A DNA stretch of 64,000 nt from Bicyclus anynana (lineage: Eukaryota; Arthropoda; Insecta; Lepidoptera; Nymphalidae), in the NCBI RefSeq assembly GCF_947172395.1, contig NC_069105.1:10747971-10811970 (forward strand), written 5' to 3'. The translations under genes were made by a program, and so were the position numbers. A model generated the notes under the pieces. It searched no databases. It worked only from the letters and a program-made list of their open reading frames with translations, and was not told the DNA's origin. This document shows, piece by piece, positions 9,649 through 20,497 of the stretch (the stretch's first letter is position 1; every line of letters begins with the position of its first letter).

Positions 9649-9845
9649 ATGATTATATAATGATTTATTTATTTTGCTATCATCCGTGCAATTGCACGTT
9701 GTAGAGTCAACATCTCCTGAGGATGCTCCGGTTTCGGGGTGAAACGTACGTAGAGAGTATTTTGTCGGACCTGGGTGACGTTGTCGCATGGGTTCGCCGA
9801 ATTTTCGCGGATGATAGCAAAATAAATAAATCATTATATAATCAT
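9649..9845. mobile_element. 197-bp element with perfect 38-bp inverted ends; probable Penelope-like remnant
   Basis: The arms 9649-9686 and 9808-9845 are perfect reverse complements (38 of 38). The 121-bp interior holds a hammerhead-ribozyme-like motif. Penelope-like retroelements are known to carry short hammerhead motifs and to insert with partly inverted terminal pieces, so this is best read as such a remnant. No Penelope reverse transcriptase is present nearby. Confidence 0.55.
9711..9758 (+). ncRNA. Hammerhead-ribozyme-like motif (type I, minimal)
   Basis: Core box CTGAGGA is at 9717-9723 and core box GAAA at 9741-9744. Stem I pairs TCTC (9713-9716) with GAGA (9753-9756). Stem II pairs GCTCC (9725-9729) with GGGGT (9736-9740), using two G-U pairs. 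Stem III is a minimal ACG/CGT pair (9744-9746 with 9749-9751) closed by a TA loop, followed by the cleavage triplet GTA (9750-9752). There is one extra U between the core A and stem II. The arrangement fits the minimal type I hammerheads of Penelope-like elements. Activity is uncertain because of the wobbles and the extra base. Confidence 0.5.
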
Positions 9846-9896
9846 GATGAACTTCCGCAAAGTAACGCCTGCTTCTATCCAATATTCAATAAATAT

Positions 9897-10172
9897 CACC
9901 ACTGCCTCTGATTCCGGAGGGTGTAGGTTCGAATTCGGTCCGGCGCATGCAACTCGAACTTTTCAGTTGTGTGCATTTTAAGAAATTAAATATCATGTGT
10001 GTCAAACGGTGATGGAAAAAAATCGCGAGGAAACCTGCATACCAGAGAATTTTCTTAATTCTCTGCATGTGTGAAGTCTGCCAATCCGCATTGGACCAGC
10101 GTGGTGGGCTAATTGGCCTAACCCCTCTCATTCTGAAAGGAGACTCGAGCTCAGCAGTGAACCGTTGATAAT
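9897..10172 (+). mobile_element. SINE-B, 5'-truncated copy
   Basis: It begins inside the tRNA-like head at ACTGCCTCTGATTCCGGAGG, lacking the A box, and runs to TCAGCAGTGAACCGTTGATA. Confidence 0.75.
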
Positions 10173-11240
10173 TATTGTATATAAAGGTTTAATAATATAA
10201 TTATAGTGGACATAAAAACTGCGATACGGTAATAGCCTTTTTGTTTTGCAAACCGTATCCTCGATTCAAGAGCAATCGCCGCGGGTGCCAAATACAAAAT
10301 ACCAATAATTTAGTAAATTTATTCTCTCCATAGCTCTTTTGTTCGGTTCGGTAATGAGTGGTTACCGATTTAAAACCCCATCGCCTCTATAAAACTCTGT
10401 GTCGGTTTACGGCTATGTATACACGAGATGTAATTTTAATAGATTTCCATTTTTTACTTTTCATTGTTCTAAGGTATAACTACACACACACACACACACA
10501 AACGTGCGAAACAACCTATTATAATAATTTTATAATGTTCATTTTAGAATCTGATATTTCTGTACTAGCAATGGAAGAGGGGAGCCTTCTAATACAGAGG
10601 TAGTTTTACTACTCCTAAAAGAAGGTTCCAAACTCGCACTAATTTATGTAAATTTAAAAAGTGAAATAAACGATTTTATTTTTATTTATTTTATAACCAA
10701 GGAGGGGCAAGGAGAGGTAGCTACCCTTATAGAGAGAAATACATATAGCTAACTGCAAAGCAACCAAATTCCCAAGGCCATTCAGTCAAATTACCTAGCA
10801 CAAGACTTTACCTACATTTATATTTTTTCTCAACCTCCATAATATCTCCCCCCTAGGTTATCTACTGGTTAGCGAGGCCTCTGGGTAAGGTATAGTTCTT
10901 CTATTCCCGAAAGACGAAGGACGGAGACGTACCTATGAGTATATGGCATCAAAACTCGATTGCTACATAGCTTGGAGTAATAATTTATTCGTATTACTGA
11001 TGCAGTCAATTTACCCTTAAAAATTATATATTTTTTAATTAAAGTTTAAGAGTTTCTTTGTATGTTTGGTAGGACGCGCTAATCCCAGAAGCTAGTGCTT
11101 CGAAATGAAGAGGTTTTTTTCTGTTTTTTTTCTGTTGGATAGTCCATTTATCGCTAAAGGAGTCCATTTATCGATACAAGACCAATTGTAGCGTAGTAGC
11201 GTAGAAAAAACGTGTTATTCCTATTGTTAAAGAATCTATA
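10173..11240. other. Unassigned sequence with a (CA)n microsatellite
   Basis: A (AC)n run lies at about 10482-10501. The rest is A+T-rich without a recognisable gene. A short frame at 10358-10603 spans the microsatellite and has no coding features. Confidence 0.45.
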
Positions 11241-11436
11241 TCTATACTAATATTATAAAGCTGAAGAGTTTGTTTGTTTGTTTGATTGAACGCGCTAATC
11301 TCAGGTACTACTGGTCCGATTTGAAAAATTCAGTGTTAGATAGCCCATTTATCGAGGAAGGCTATAGGCTATATATTATCCCGGTATTCCTACGGGAACG
11401 GGAACCACGCGGGTGATACCGCGCCGCGTCAGCTAG
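11241..11436 (+). mobile_element. Helitron-A copy with intact ends
   Basis: It starts TCTATACTAATATTATAAAG after A11240 and ends GCGTCAGCTAG before T11437. Confidence 0.85.
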
Positions 11437-11474
11437 TATATAATATATAAGCTTTTGTTGCATCCACGTCAGTA

Positions 11475-11555
11475 TTACCTAGGCGTCTTGGTTTCAATGG
11501 CGTCTTGGTCCGAGAAGAGCCTCAGCCAGGGTTTATTTTTTGTTTATCACAAAAT
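11475..11555 (-). mobile_element. LINE 3' UTR fragment
   Basis: CGTCTTGGTCCGAGAAGAGC and CAGCCAGGGTTTATTTTTT match the block at 37590-37640. The orientation follows that longer copy. Confidence 0.45.
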
Positions 11556-12687
11556 CTATCTTGATTCCAATGCCATCGTACGCAACGCGAAATGAATGCA
11601 TTCAAGTGAATTCCGTATGGAAACCAGCCTTATTACATTTAACGGGCAATTTAAATTATTATAACGTGCGCGTGTACAGTAATTTGCGGGCATGAGGCAT
11701 GAGGCATGAGGCAGGGTGCATTGTGTAATGGAGCGGGCTCGCAGATTGTTGGTTTGACGTGTGCCCGGTAGATTAGTGCGCGTTTACATTGAGGCTTTAC
11801 TCTATTGAGAAACTTACGATGATGATGATGATGATGAGGATAATAATGATGATGATGGCTATTCAATATTCATACATTCATAATTTAAATGAAAAATTAA
11901 GTTTTTCTGTTTGTAACGTCTTTGCGGCTAACCCGTTTGCCTTATTTTCATGATTTTTTTAAAGAAATAAATTGGACTTTCGAGCGGAAATAGAAACCTT
12001 CTATCGTAAAAGTATAAATAAGGGTTGGAAACTGCTAGAAAGGGCTCGTTTTGGAAGTTATATTAATAAAAAATGGTGGAAAAAATCATGAGATAAGTAC
12101 AGAAAACAATGATAATTAAGATCTTTTGAAATACTTTCAAATTTTTCTTAGATACCCTTTAACAAGTAAAAATTCCAATTCAATCTCGATTTTAAAGAGA
12201 TTTAAACTTTTTTTATGACTGTATTTTTTCCAGCTTATAATCTAAGTAATACTAACATAATATATGACTATTAAATTTAAACTTTCCATCATCATCAACC
12301 GATGGTTTTCAATTTAAGTCTTGGAGTCCCTGATGGTCACGTATTGTCACCATCAAAAAAGTTTACGTACCTACCTTCGGATTTGTTTAAAATTACTCCT
12401 ATTTTGATAAAAAAAATGAAATTAATTATTATGAAAATTATATCGCAAGTGTGCACACTGCCTAATCCAACTAATTATACATTGTAAAGTCAATCCAATT
12501 TTCTCACAATGCCAGGAAAGAGAATGGCCGCACGTGACACACTTTACATAAGCTACCATTAATCATTATGAATGAAAAACAAAATTAAATATAGCTAGAC
12601 AGGTACAAAATTAACTCCTTTTACTTGCTTATTGAGGGCAGAAAAGTTAACTGTTTTAAGTGGACCTGCCCCTGTAGCCACCTTTAT
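11556..12687. other. Unassigned sequence with two small tandem repeats
   Basis: A GCATGAG unit is repeated about three times at 11689-11713, and a GAT-type microsatellite lies at 11817-11857. I see no gene. The frame of 71 codons on the minus strand at 11651-11866 is largely the His-rich translation of the microsatellite. Confidence 0.45.
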
Positions 12688-13014
12688 GACGGCCTTCGTG
12701 GCGCAGTGGTATGCGCGGTGGATTTACAAAACGGAGGTCCTGGGTTCGATCCCCGGCTGGTCTGATTGAGATTTTCTTAATTGGTCCAAGTATGACTGGG
12801 AGGCTTCGGCCGTGGCTGGATACCACCCTACCGACAAAGACGTACTGCCAAGCGATTTAGCGTCCCGGTACGATGTCGTGTAGAAACCGAAAACGAGTGT
12901 GGATTTTCATCCTCCTCCTAACAAGTTAGCCCGCTTCCATCTTAGACTGCATTATCACTTACGATCAGGTGAGATTGTAGTCAAGGGCTAACTTGTAAAT
13001 AATAATAAAAAAAA
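12688..13014 (+). mobile_element. SINE-A, full-length copy
   Basis: The head GACGGCCTTCGTGGCGCAGT, B box GGTTCGATCCC, the middle and 3' blocks and an A-rich tail are all present. It abuts the inverted-repeat element at 13016. Confidence 0.85.
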
Positions 13015-13015
13015 C

Positions 13016-13194
13016 AGCCAAGTGGCACGACGATTCTCTTTCTACAATCGCAAACGCTTCGAAAACTAAAAAAATGTATGCGAATGACATTTACTATCGA
13101 CAGGTCACGTGATCAAGATGTGTCAATTCCATACATTTTTCTAGTTTTCGAAGCGTTTGCGATCGTAGAAAGAGAATCGACTTGCCACTTGGCT
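13016..13194. mobile_element. MITE-like element with about 60-bp inverted arms
   Basis: The left arm AGCCAAGTGGCACGACGATT... and the right arm ...CTTGCCACTTGGCT are near-identical reverse complements, including TCGCAAACGCTTCGAAAACT. The interior is about 50 bp. The open frame crossing it is not a gene. Confidence 0.75.
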
Positions 13195-13212
13195 ACAGGA
13201 GCTGGTGTTATT

Positions 13213-13265
13213 TGGAAACTATCGCAATTTCACCAGCAACGATACTGTGACTGGAACACCGTAAT
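13213..13265 (+). repeat. Local duplicated 53-bp segment, copy 1
   Basis: TTGGAAAC.ATCGCA.TTT.ACCAGCAAC recurs at 13685-13738 with about 85% identity by eye. The two copies flank family M9 and a SINE-A. Confidence 0.55.
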
Positions 13266-13271
13266 ACAGTG

Positions 13272-13446
13272 TGCCTAGTGGGAGTTTTTAATATTTTCAT
13301 ACTGTTACTATCGTGTTAACGTAAACGCGAATTTATATGGAATTGAAACAGTTGTGCAATAGTGCCACTAGATGGCGCTGTTTCAATTCCTTAGAAGTTA
13401 GCGTTTACGTTATCGCAATCGTCACATTATCAAACTGCCACTAGGC
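13272..13446 (+). mobile_element. Foldback MITE, family M9, copy 1
   Basis: The outer ends CCTAGTGGGAGTTT and AACTGCCACTAGG are inverted. Inner arms GTTAACGTAAACGCGAATT / GCGTTTACGTTA and GGAATTGAAACAG / CTGTTTCAATTCC also pair. The centre GTGCCACTAGATGGCG matches copy 2 in reverse (19909-20078). Confidence 0.75.
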
Positions 13447-13461
13447 CCTTTGCTTGGCTGT

Positions 13462-13684
13462 GTTTTTTTTATTCTTTACAATTTAGCCCTTGACTACAAT
13501 CTCACCTGATGGCAATTGATGATGGCAATTGGCGGTACGTCTTTGCCGGTAGGGTGGTAACTAGCCACGGCCTAAGCCTCCCTCCAGACAGACCTGAACC
13601 AATTAAGAAAATTGGCCCAGCCGGGGATCGAAACAAGGACTGACTTGTAAATCCAGCGCGCATACCACTGGGCCACGGAGGCCA
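13462..13684 (-). mobile_element. SINE-A with internal deletion, minus strand
   Basis: The T-rich end, the reversed 3' block, and the head (GGGGATCGAAACAAGG, degraded B box) are present. About 100 bp of the middle, between the CTGATGGCAATTGATGATGG region and the GGCGGTACGTC block, are lost. Confidence 0.75.
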
Positions 13685-13738
13685 TTGGAAACCATCGCAG
13701 TTTTACCAGCAACAATACTGTAACTGAAACACAGTAAT
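13685..13738 (+). repeat. Local duplicated segment, copy 2
   Basis: This is the second copy of the 13213-13265 segment and lies directly after the SINE-A head. Confidence 0.5.
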
Positions 13739-13817
13739 GCTGATTGGCTGTGTAAATAATTCTGGCGGCAGTACTTAAGTGTCTCAAGGAGAGTCTTTCT
13801 TCTGTCTATAGCACCCA

Positions 13818-14012
13818 TCATCAACATTAACAACCCATATTCTCACTTTTGAGCACGAGTCTCATCTCAGAATGAGAGTGGTTTGGTTCACCACGCTGGC
13901 CCAATGCGGATTAGCAAACTTCACACACGTAGAGAATTAAGAAAATTCTTAATATTTCTTAAAATGCAAGTAACTTTCAGAAGGCAAAGGTCATATCCAC
14001 TGGGCTATCACT
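13818..14012 (-). mobile_element. SINE-B, minus strand, internally deleted
   Basis: It runs from the reversed 3' end (AACAACCCATATTC) to the reversed A-box region (ATATCCACTGGGCTATCA). The central block between AAATGCAAGTAACTTTC and the head is shortened. Confidence 0.7.
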
Positions 14013-15107
14013 GTTCATTTACAAGTCAGCTTGAAATAAATTAATTTTGAATCTATTAACTTAACTATATAAAATTAGATAATATCTGTTATTAAGTAGG
14101 TATACTTGCAGTCATTAAATAAGAGAATTAGTGTTATAGCATGGCCAGTTAATTCCATGTAACATCATCACTAAATAACAATAGCAATCGTGTAATAACC
14201 ATCGTTATTAGAGAGCTTTACATAAATCGCAATTATGAAACAGTATCGTTATAGACCAGGAGACAGTAGAAACATTTCGAATACAATATCTACTTTTAAA
14301 AATATTACCTTTAATATTAAGTTGTAACGTATTGGAAATATTCGTATTCTTGTTATTGGAAAAGAAGTACATATTGATGTTAAATAATATTTTTTTTTTG
14401 ATAATGTTGATTTGTTTTTACTTGCAACTTAAATTTGCGGCATAGCTTAAGTAAATTAAGCTACAAATAACACACAATAAAAATATTTTTTTGCAGAATA
14501 AATACAAAATGGTTTCTTCGGCAAAATCGGATATTCGTCTACCTCGTATCGTATTCGTCGCGTGATTGACCTGAAATTTAATGCAACTACTGTCATACGG
14601 ATTTGAACAGAATTATTTAATTTAAGTACTATTTTATGTCAGACAAAAATGTTTCAATATTATAACTGAAGAAATGTTTATATAATTCAGTACTAGTGTA
14701 AAAGTAGATAGTAGTTTTATATGTTGTCTCTTAGACTTGAAACCTATACAGTATAAGATCATTCTATTAATAGTTACGGTGTTAATCGTCGGATTCCCAT
14801 AATAAAAACGTATATTGATGGTAATGCCGCGTACCTTAAGTTCGGATGTCATATTTAAGGTATTAAGGAAAAACTATGGAAATATAACTTATAAATATTA
14901 CGTACAAAATTATCTTTTTATTCAAAATTATAATATAATTTTTTAAACATATTATGACCCAGCGATTTCTATCAAATACTTACGCGTTAATTATTATTAT
15001 TAGTAACTTGAACCGGTGATTGCTAAAACCCCACAAGAAGCATTTTTACGAAAAAAAAAATTAAGTAACTCTTGCAGTAGGCTAAAAATAACATACTAAC
15101 AAATTGT
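14013..15107. other. Unassigned A+T-rich stretch
   Basis: No gene or repeat was recognised. A tiny frame at 14508-14564 (MVSSAKSDIRLPRIVFVA) follows a TTTTTTTGCAG splice-acceptor-like string, but nothing else supports an exon. Confidence 0.4.
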
Positions 15108-15482
15108 AAAAGGAGGGAGATGATTCATTTCAGAACCACTCCTCCTATCATTAAAATTAAAAAAAATACCAGGATTTTATTAAAATCTAAATAAGTTAAT
15201 AAATCTAACTAAATACAATTAAAACCCAAGTTTTGAGTTTTAACAAGTATTTATGATATAACAATTGACAGCAAACGTCAAATCGACTACTGCGTTGAAA
15301 ACGTCACCAAACCGCCGTTGTTACCCATTTTAGTGTTGCATGTCTTGGGAGAAAATGAATATTATTTCTAAAGAATTAAAGTAAATTCGTAGATTTGTTT
15401 ATAAAAAAATATTCTCTTTTAATTCCGCCAGGGTACAATGACTGGTCCTGGGCTCCATACAATTTTTGACCATCTCCTTTAA
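15108..15482 (+). mobile_element. Family M1 element, copy 2
   Basis: It starts AAAAGGAGGGAGATG and ends GACCATCTCCTTT, with the shared interior blocks (ACAATTGACAGCAAACGTC, GCCAGGGTACAATGA). It is the shortest of the three copies. Confidence 0.7.
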
Positions 15483-15904
15483 AAAGTCTAAGTTATAGGT
15501 ATAATAGTAAGTTATAAGTGTATGTAGGGATTTTTGTCTCTCCTGAAAAACTAACTCATTGAAACTTGTGGGATTGCGGATTCACTTTCATTTTGGCCTA
15601 CAATTCCCAACAAAATTTGAGATAAATTAAATACCATATCCCCAATTCTTAGCACCCGTAGTTCAATGTCCCGGTGATAGGTATTATATGATTTTTTCGC
15701 TGATGGTAACGAATATTAGGCTACGTGCAGTTAGCCTGGAGCCAAATCGGCTCGGTCAAGCCTCGTGCGGCGAATACAAATGTTTATTATGGAAGAGTAG
15801 CGCGCATTGTGGGGCCCCGGGCTACTCCACTGAAGGAGTCGTGGCCGCTTTTTGGACTGGGGAAACCATTGAGTCGCTTAGTTAGATAAATCTCTTTGTT
15901 TTTT

Positions 15905-16090
15905 TATTCTGATTGTGTAAGTGCCGTAGGCTCCTTATGGGACCTCAGCGGCGTCATCGGGGAGTTTGGGTGAGCGCAGAAGCATCGCCTGATGGGGCCC
16001 GAAGACAGAAGCAGAGTAGATAGGCGGAACGACTCTCTAAGGGCGTCTCCTCTGAGACTCGGACCTCGACTTAGAGGGCCATTCGGCACA
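15905..16090. repeat. Unclassified dispersed repeat, copy 1
   Basis: About 180 bp match 55405-55585 at roughly 75-80% by eye: GTGTAAGTGCCGTAG.CTCCTT, GAGCGCAGAAGCATCGCCTG and CTCCTCTGAGACTCGGA. It is richer in GC than its surroundings. It could be a fragment of an element coding region. Frames on the minus strand exist in both copies but do not agree in reading frame, which argues against a conserved protein. Confidence 0.55.
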
Positions 16091-16174
16091 GGCACAACTA
16101 ACACTTCCTAGAAAAAGACTCCCCATACAAGGTTAAGTGCTGATATAAAAAATAAAAGAAAATATATTAACGGA

Positions 16175-16425
16175 CTTAATAAACTAAAAAGCGAAAAATA
16201 ACTTTGCATGTTCTTCTACTTTACAGTTTGAAGGCAGTGCCATAGTGATGTTTTAATTTATGCCGTGTTATATATTTTTCATGTAGTTTCATCTAATACT
16301 AATAATTATCACGACACTGACTTGGCACCGCGAAGTGATGTTTAAAGTCGATGCCATGATTATGAAAACTATTGCAAATGTTGATTAAAGTAAATGCATT
16401 GATGAAAACTAAAAGCAAAAAAACA
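16175..16425. mobile_element. Degraded copy of the palindromic element family
   Basis: ACTAAAAAGCGAAAAATAAC and TTTGAAGGCAGTGCCA on the left, and GCACCGCGAAGTGATG with TGAAAACTAAAAGCAAAAAA on the right, correspond to the arms of the element at 33668-34016. It is strongly diverged. Confidence 0.45.
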
Positions 16426-16565
16426 TACAATTTGTTATTTTTTGCTATTTAGTTATTATAATACGAGTGATTTAGAATAGTGTTAGCGACTCCATGCCAT
16501 TCTGTATCCATCTGTCGTCTTCAGCCCGGCATTGTCTGCGGCACAAATATGATCAAATTATAAAG

Positions 16566-16664
16566 ATGGCGGCCCGGGGCGCGCGCTCCCGACCAAGTGC
16601 GAACAATCGCGAGCTGGACGTGTATTATAACCCTATTATCTTGCCGTCTTATCGAGTTGCTCAG
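16566..16664 (+). CDS. Candidate first coding exon of an unidentified gene
   Basis: ATG at 16566 has a strong start context (AAAGATGG). The 33 codons run MAARGARSRPSANN... then ...IILPSYRVAQ to a canonical donor CAG|GTAATT at 16665, in phase 0. The exon is GC-rich compared with its flanks and carries no repeat signature. An upstream in-frame ATG at 16494 is possible, but its 24 extra codons look less like coding. No family was recognised. The basic, Arg-rich N terminus gives no clear targeting signal. The next exon was not found in the following 1.6 kb, which would mean a long intron. It could equally be a chance frame. Confidence 0.35.
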
Positions 16665-18309
16665 GTAATTTTGCCGTACAGTTGTGAATCGTCTGGGCAA
16701 TTGTGATTCGACTATTGCGATCGTTAATTATGTAAGAAAATTGAAATAATTTCGAATAGGGGTTTTAGTTTTTATAGTTTGCACCTAAGCCGAATGAATC
16801 TAGAATTATAATATAGTAGTTTCTTGCGTAATTCTACTCAATATAAAATTCAAATCGTGTACAAATGTACAGTATTCTTGTTTCTTGTAGGTATTTAATC
16901 TAATCATATTCACTAGGTAATACAATTTTTGAAGAAACAAAAACAATAACTAATTAAATAAATAGATAAATGTAATTATAGTGTTTGTCATGTTAACCTT
17001 AAAATTAAATAAACATACAAAATGACTAAAAGTTATCTTTTCCTGACTTATACAATATTTATCTCTGTACTACTATTAATAACTTTTAAGTTTGTAGCGA
17101 TGTTTGAAAGTTTGTAATTTATTCACGTAAAAAACATTTAACGGATTTTGAGGATAATTATGTGTTAATGTGGCTTATTCTCGAGTAAAAATTAGTATAT
17201 AATTATCTGAGTAAATACGAGAGTTATTAGATGTCTTGTTATAAAAGTAGGGCGTTTAATAGCGATCTTTACCGCTATTTACGCAACCAATCGGAATCGC
17301 GATCGCAATGCTGGAAAGCTCGAGTTGTAAGTCGCGATATGTTTTATGCATGAGAGCTTTTTATTTCTCTGTTATTATCAAGTTGTACACAGTTTAGCAA
17401 TCATACAGTTCAGAACTCGTGGAGCGTTCAGCCTTGCGACATTCGCCACACATATTAAGGGATAATCTAATAATATGACATTTAATTAGTTCTATATTAA
17501 AAACCAAAGGAGTACACGTGTATATTATATATAGAGGCATATTATTTTGGACATGTTTAAATGAATTGTGTGTAGTTACAGTACATACTGACCCTCTGAA
17601 AGAACCGACTTTCATACAAAGTTTCCCCTCTCATTTCGCTCACTGTTTCCGAATTCTTTCTTATTGATTATAAATGACACAAGTGAAACCACTGCCAAAA
17701 TTTCAGATTGCTATTGATTTCTTCAAATTAAATATCTTTTATCAGTGTCAAAGCATCTTCATCTAAAATTTATTTTTTTACAAGAAACGCAGCCTTTTGA
17801 ATCATCTGTCCAAATTTCGGCTTGCTTTTCGGCTAGGAGTCAGTTAGTTTCATAATATATTCCTACATAATATATAGGCCTGTGGTTGTCATTACTGTAT
17901 GATTGCTAAATCGTGCTACGAATGTCTTGTTGTCGTATCGTATTATCAGCCTTAACAAATTAATTGGCGTAGTTAACGTAATTATTTCAAGTTAATCATT
18001 ATTAGTGGCAAAGAATCATAATGTAAAAAAAGTGCTTTAACAAGAAACCTTGCCTAACAATAGAGATTTTTTTGTTCGCTTAAGAAATGAGGTTATTACG
18101 AGCCAATATGGATTGCGTAGCTTTTTTCGTTAGTGTTATAGAATGGTTGGAATTGTAGTAATTTTAGTTTTTTAATGTTGGTCGACTTTAATTAACGGCT
18201 TAATTTATTTTTATATACTTATATAAAATGCCTTTGTATGTTCAATAGGTTTATGGTTAAGTAAGGAAAGGTTAGATAACGTAGCTGCCAGTATACTATA
18301 TATATTATA
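16665..18309. other. Unique A+T-rich stretch
   Basis: I see no repeat family or gene. If 16566-16664 is an exon, this would be the start of its intron. Confidence 0.4.
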
Positions 18310-18420
18310 CTAGTGGACTCCACGACTTCGTCCGCCCTTAGACCTCCTTAATGCGGCTCTCTCGCAAATCCTTGCCGAATTTTATCTTTGTACGTCGAGT
18401 GGTTTCGAGATTTCGTGATG
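18310..18420 (-). mobile_element. Helitron-B-like 3' end fragment, minus strand
   Basis: CTAG at 18310-18313 is preceded by A and followed by TGGACTCCACGACTTCGTCC, matching the reversed Helitron-B 3' end. The rest is diverged. Confidence 0.5.
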
Positions 18421-18576
18421 AATGACGTTTTGCATTTATATATTAAGATTATAGGTTTACGTATTAATAGTACTCGTAAATGCCCACTACATCGCTTACT
18501 TTTAATAGACTCCAAAAAAGGAGTTTCTCTTTTAATTATGTATGTACATTGTACAAGTGTACTGGAATATCCACGA

Positions 18577-18775
18577 CTAGCTGACTCCACGCGGTTCACT
18601 AGCGTGGTTCCCGTTCCCGTAGGAATACGGGGATAATTATATAGCCTATAGCCTTCCTCTATAAATGGGCTATCTAACACTGTAATAATTTTTCAAATTG
18701 GACCAGTAGTTCCTGAGAGTAGCGCGTTTAATCAAATAACCAAACAAACTCTTTAGCTTTTTATATTAGTATAGA
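18577..18775 (-). mobile_element. Helitron-A copy with intact ends, minus strand
   Basis: A18576 precedes CTAG (18577-18580) and GA (18774-18775) precedes T18776. Read on the minus strand this is A|TC...CTAG|T. Confidence 0.85.
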
Positions 18776-19490
18776 TACAATTATTTAGGTTATGTTCATA
18801 TTATTTTTTACTACGATTATACAATAAAGAGGAAAGATTTGATTGTTTATTTGTTTGCATTAAATACTCTCCGAAACTACTAATCGTAAATCAATTTGAA
18901 AAATTCTTTAACTGTTGGGGAAGTACTAGCTAGCTTATTACTAGCGGACATTTAAAATTTCATCCCCAATTTCACCGACTTTAGTTTACATTTTCCCGAC
19001 AAAATATACTTTACCATTAAACTTTTATTATAATTAAAAGGCATCATCAAAATTTAACGCACAGACAGTCAATATTGTACTGTCGCATTTATTATATCAA
19101 TACCTTTTTATGAGGTAGTACACAAAAAAGGTAGCTTAGTTTACGTTTCATTATAGACATATTTTTATTATTAATTATAGACAGGCTGTCTTAATTAACA
19201 GCTTAATTATTAGGTTACTCAATTACTATTAAATATGTACGGAATATTTTTATACATACATTATTATTAAATAGCTGTAATTTTACCAGACAATGCTATT
19301 AGCACATAAACAGGTATTTCCGATATTTTTAGTGGGTACTATGTTATTTTTTTTTTTAAAAAGGTTATCTTAGAAAATTTCATTTTCGCTTTAATTGACT
19401 GTTTTATACCTAAATTATTGACATTCATGACAAAATTATTGTTAGAAGAGTTATCATATTATGTGATGTTAAGCAAAAATTTTATTAATA
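18776..19490. other. Unassigned A+T-rich stretch
   Basis: A block near 18940-19020 resembles an old Helitron remnant (TTACTAGCGGACATTTAAAA). No gene is seen. Confidence 0.4.
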
Positions 19491-19491
19491 G

Positions 19492-19527
19492 CATAGCATT
19501 AATAGCATAGCATAGCATAGCATAGCT
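19492..19527 (+). repeat. AGCAT/GCATA short tandem repeat
   Basis: The AGCAT unit is repeated about six times with minor interruption, just upstream of a LINE 3' end. Confidence 0.7.
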
Positions 19528-19875
19528 TTAAGCAATGTGTTAAAAAACATTTACTTAGTCGAGGGTACTACAACATTGATGAGTTTCTTAATGATAAAGA
19601 TGTTTGGAGGCCGTTGGATCAGCTTCCACCTTCACACAGAAAGTAAAACTATAAGAAATGTAAACAGTAATTGTTATTAACTGTAAATTATAATACTGTA
19701 TGACTTTTTCAAAAGAGCAACTGTTGAGTTTCTTGCCGGTATCTTCTCAGCAGAACCTGCCTTCCGAACCGGTGGTAGAATCTTTACAAATAGTCAACTG
19801 ACGTGTCAAAAGTGCTTGTAAACTGAGCCTACTTGAAATAAATGATTTTTGATTTTGATTTTGATTTTCTTTCCG
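19528..19875 (+). pseudogene. CR1/Jockey-like LINE 3' end with ORF terminus
   Basis: A coding remnant at about 19541-19645 reads HLLSRGYYNIDEF, LNDKDVWRPLDQL and PPSHRK before a TAA. This is the C-terminal tail after the reverse transcriptase of a non-LTR retroelement. A 3' UTR follows (GCAACTGTTGAGTTTCTTGC, AACCGGTGGTAGAAT) and the element ends in a GATTTT-type tail at about 19845-19870. It is 5'-truncated. The same 3' UTR appears at 4180 (-), 25283 (-) and 53135 (+). Clade assignment is tentative. Confidence 0.7.
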
Positions 19876-19908
19876 AATAGGTTCCGAACGGATTTTAACG
19901 CGGTTATT

Positions 19909-20078
19909 CAGTGGCAATTTGATACTGTGACTATCACGTTAACGTAAACGCGAATTTTTTAGGAATTGAAACAGCGCCATCTAGTGGCACTACTGCAAAA
20001 CTGTTTCAATTCCATATAAATTCGCGTTTACGTTAACGCGATAGTAACAGTGTGAAAACACTGAAAACTCCTAGTGGG
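19909..20078 (-). mobile_element. Foldback MITE, family M9, copy 2
   Basis: Reverse-orientation copy of 13272-13446 with the same outer ends (CAGTGGCAATTTGA ... CTCCTAGTGGG) and long inner arms (CGTTAACGTAAACGCGAATT paired with AATTCGCGTTTACGTTAACG). Confidence 0.75.
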
Positions 20079-20205
20079 AATTTTCAATATTTTTTTTTCA
20101 CAGATAGACTTAAAGTTAGAAGACTTTAGAAGTACGTTTGTCAAATCATTTAGTAAGAATTTAATAATGTGTTTGTGGTAGTAAATAACCTATCGAGTTA
20201 GGTAG

Positions 20206-20272
20206 TCTATACTAATATTTAGAGGTACCTAAAGTTTTAGGGGGTGATCTCTTACCGCGGGGCGTCTGCTAG
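20206..20272 (+). mobile_element. Minimal Helitron remnant, both ends kept
   Basis: TCTATACTAATATT at 20206 and GGGGCGTCTGCTAG ending at 20272 are joined with only about 40 bp between them, so this is an internally deleted copy. Confidence 0.55.
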
Positions 20273-20308
20273 CTATTTTGAAAACTTATTTTCGTAAAAC
20301 TTTATTAT

Positions 20309-20497
20309 CTAGCTGACGCCGCGCGGTTTAACCCGCGTGGTTCCCGTTCCCGTAAGAATACGGCGATAATATAAAGCCTATAGCTTTCCTCGATAAATGG
20401 TCTATCTAACACTGAAAGAATTTTTCAAATCGGACCAGTAGTTTCTGAGATTAGCGCGTTCAACCAAACAAACAAACTCTTCAGCTTTATAATATTA
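20309..20497 (-). mobile_element. Helitron-A copy, minus strand
   Basis: CTAGCTGACGCCGCGCGG at the left and GCTTTATAATATTAGTA at the right match the family reversed. The flanking A before CTAG has mutated to T. Confidence 0.8.

Noticed and set aside
14508..14564. Small frame after a TTTTTTTGCAG acceptor-like string
   Set aside because: Only 18 codons with no donor and no neighbouring exon; chance is likely.
18348..18680. 110-codon minus-strand frame
   Set aside because: It spans the 3' part of one Helitron remnant and most of a Helitron-A copy, so it is not a gene.
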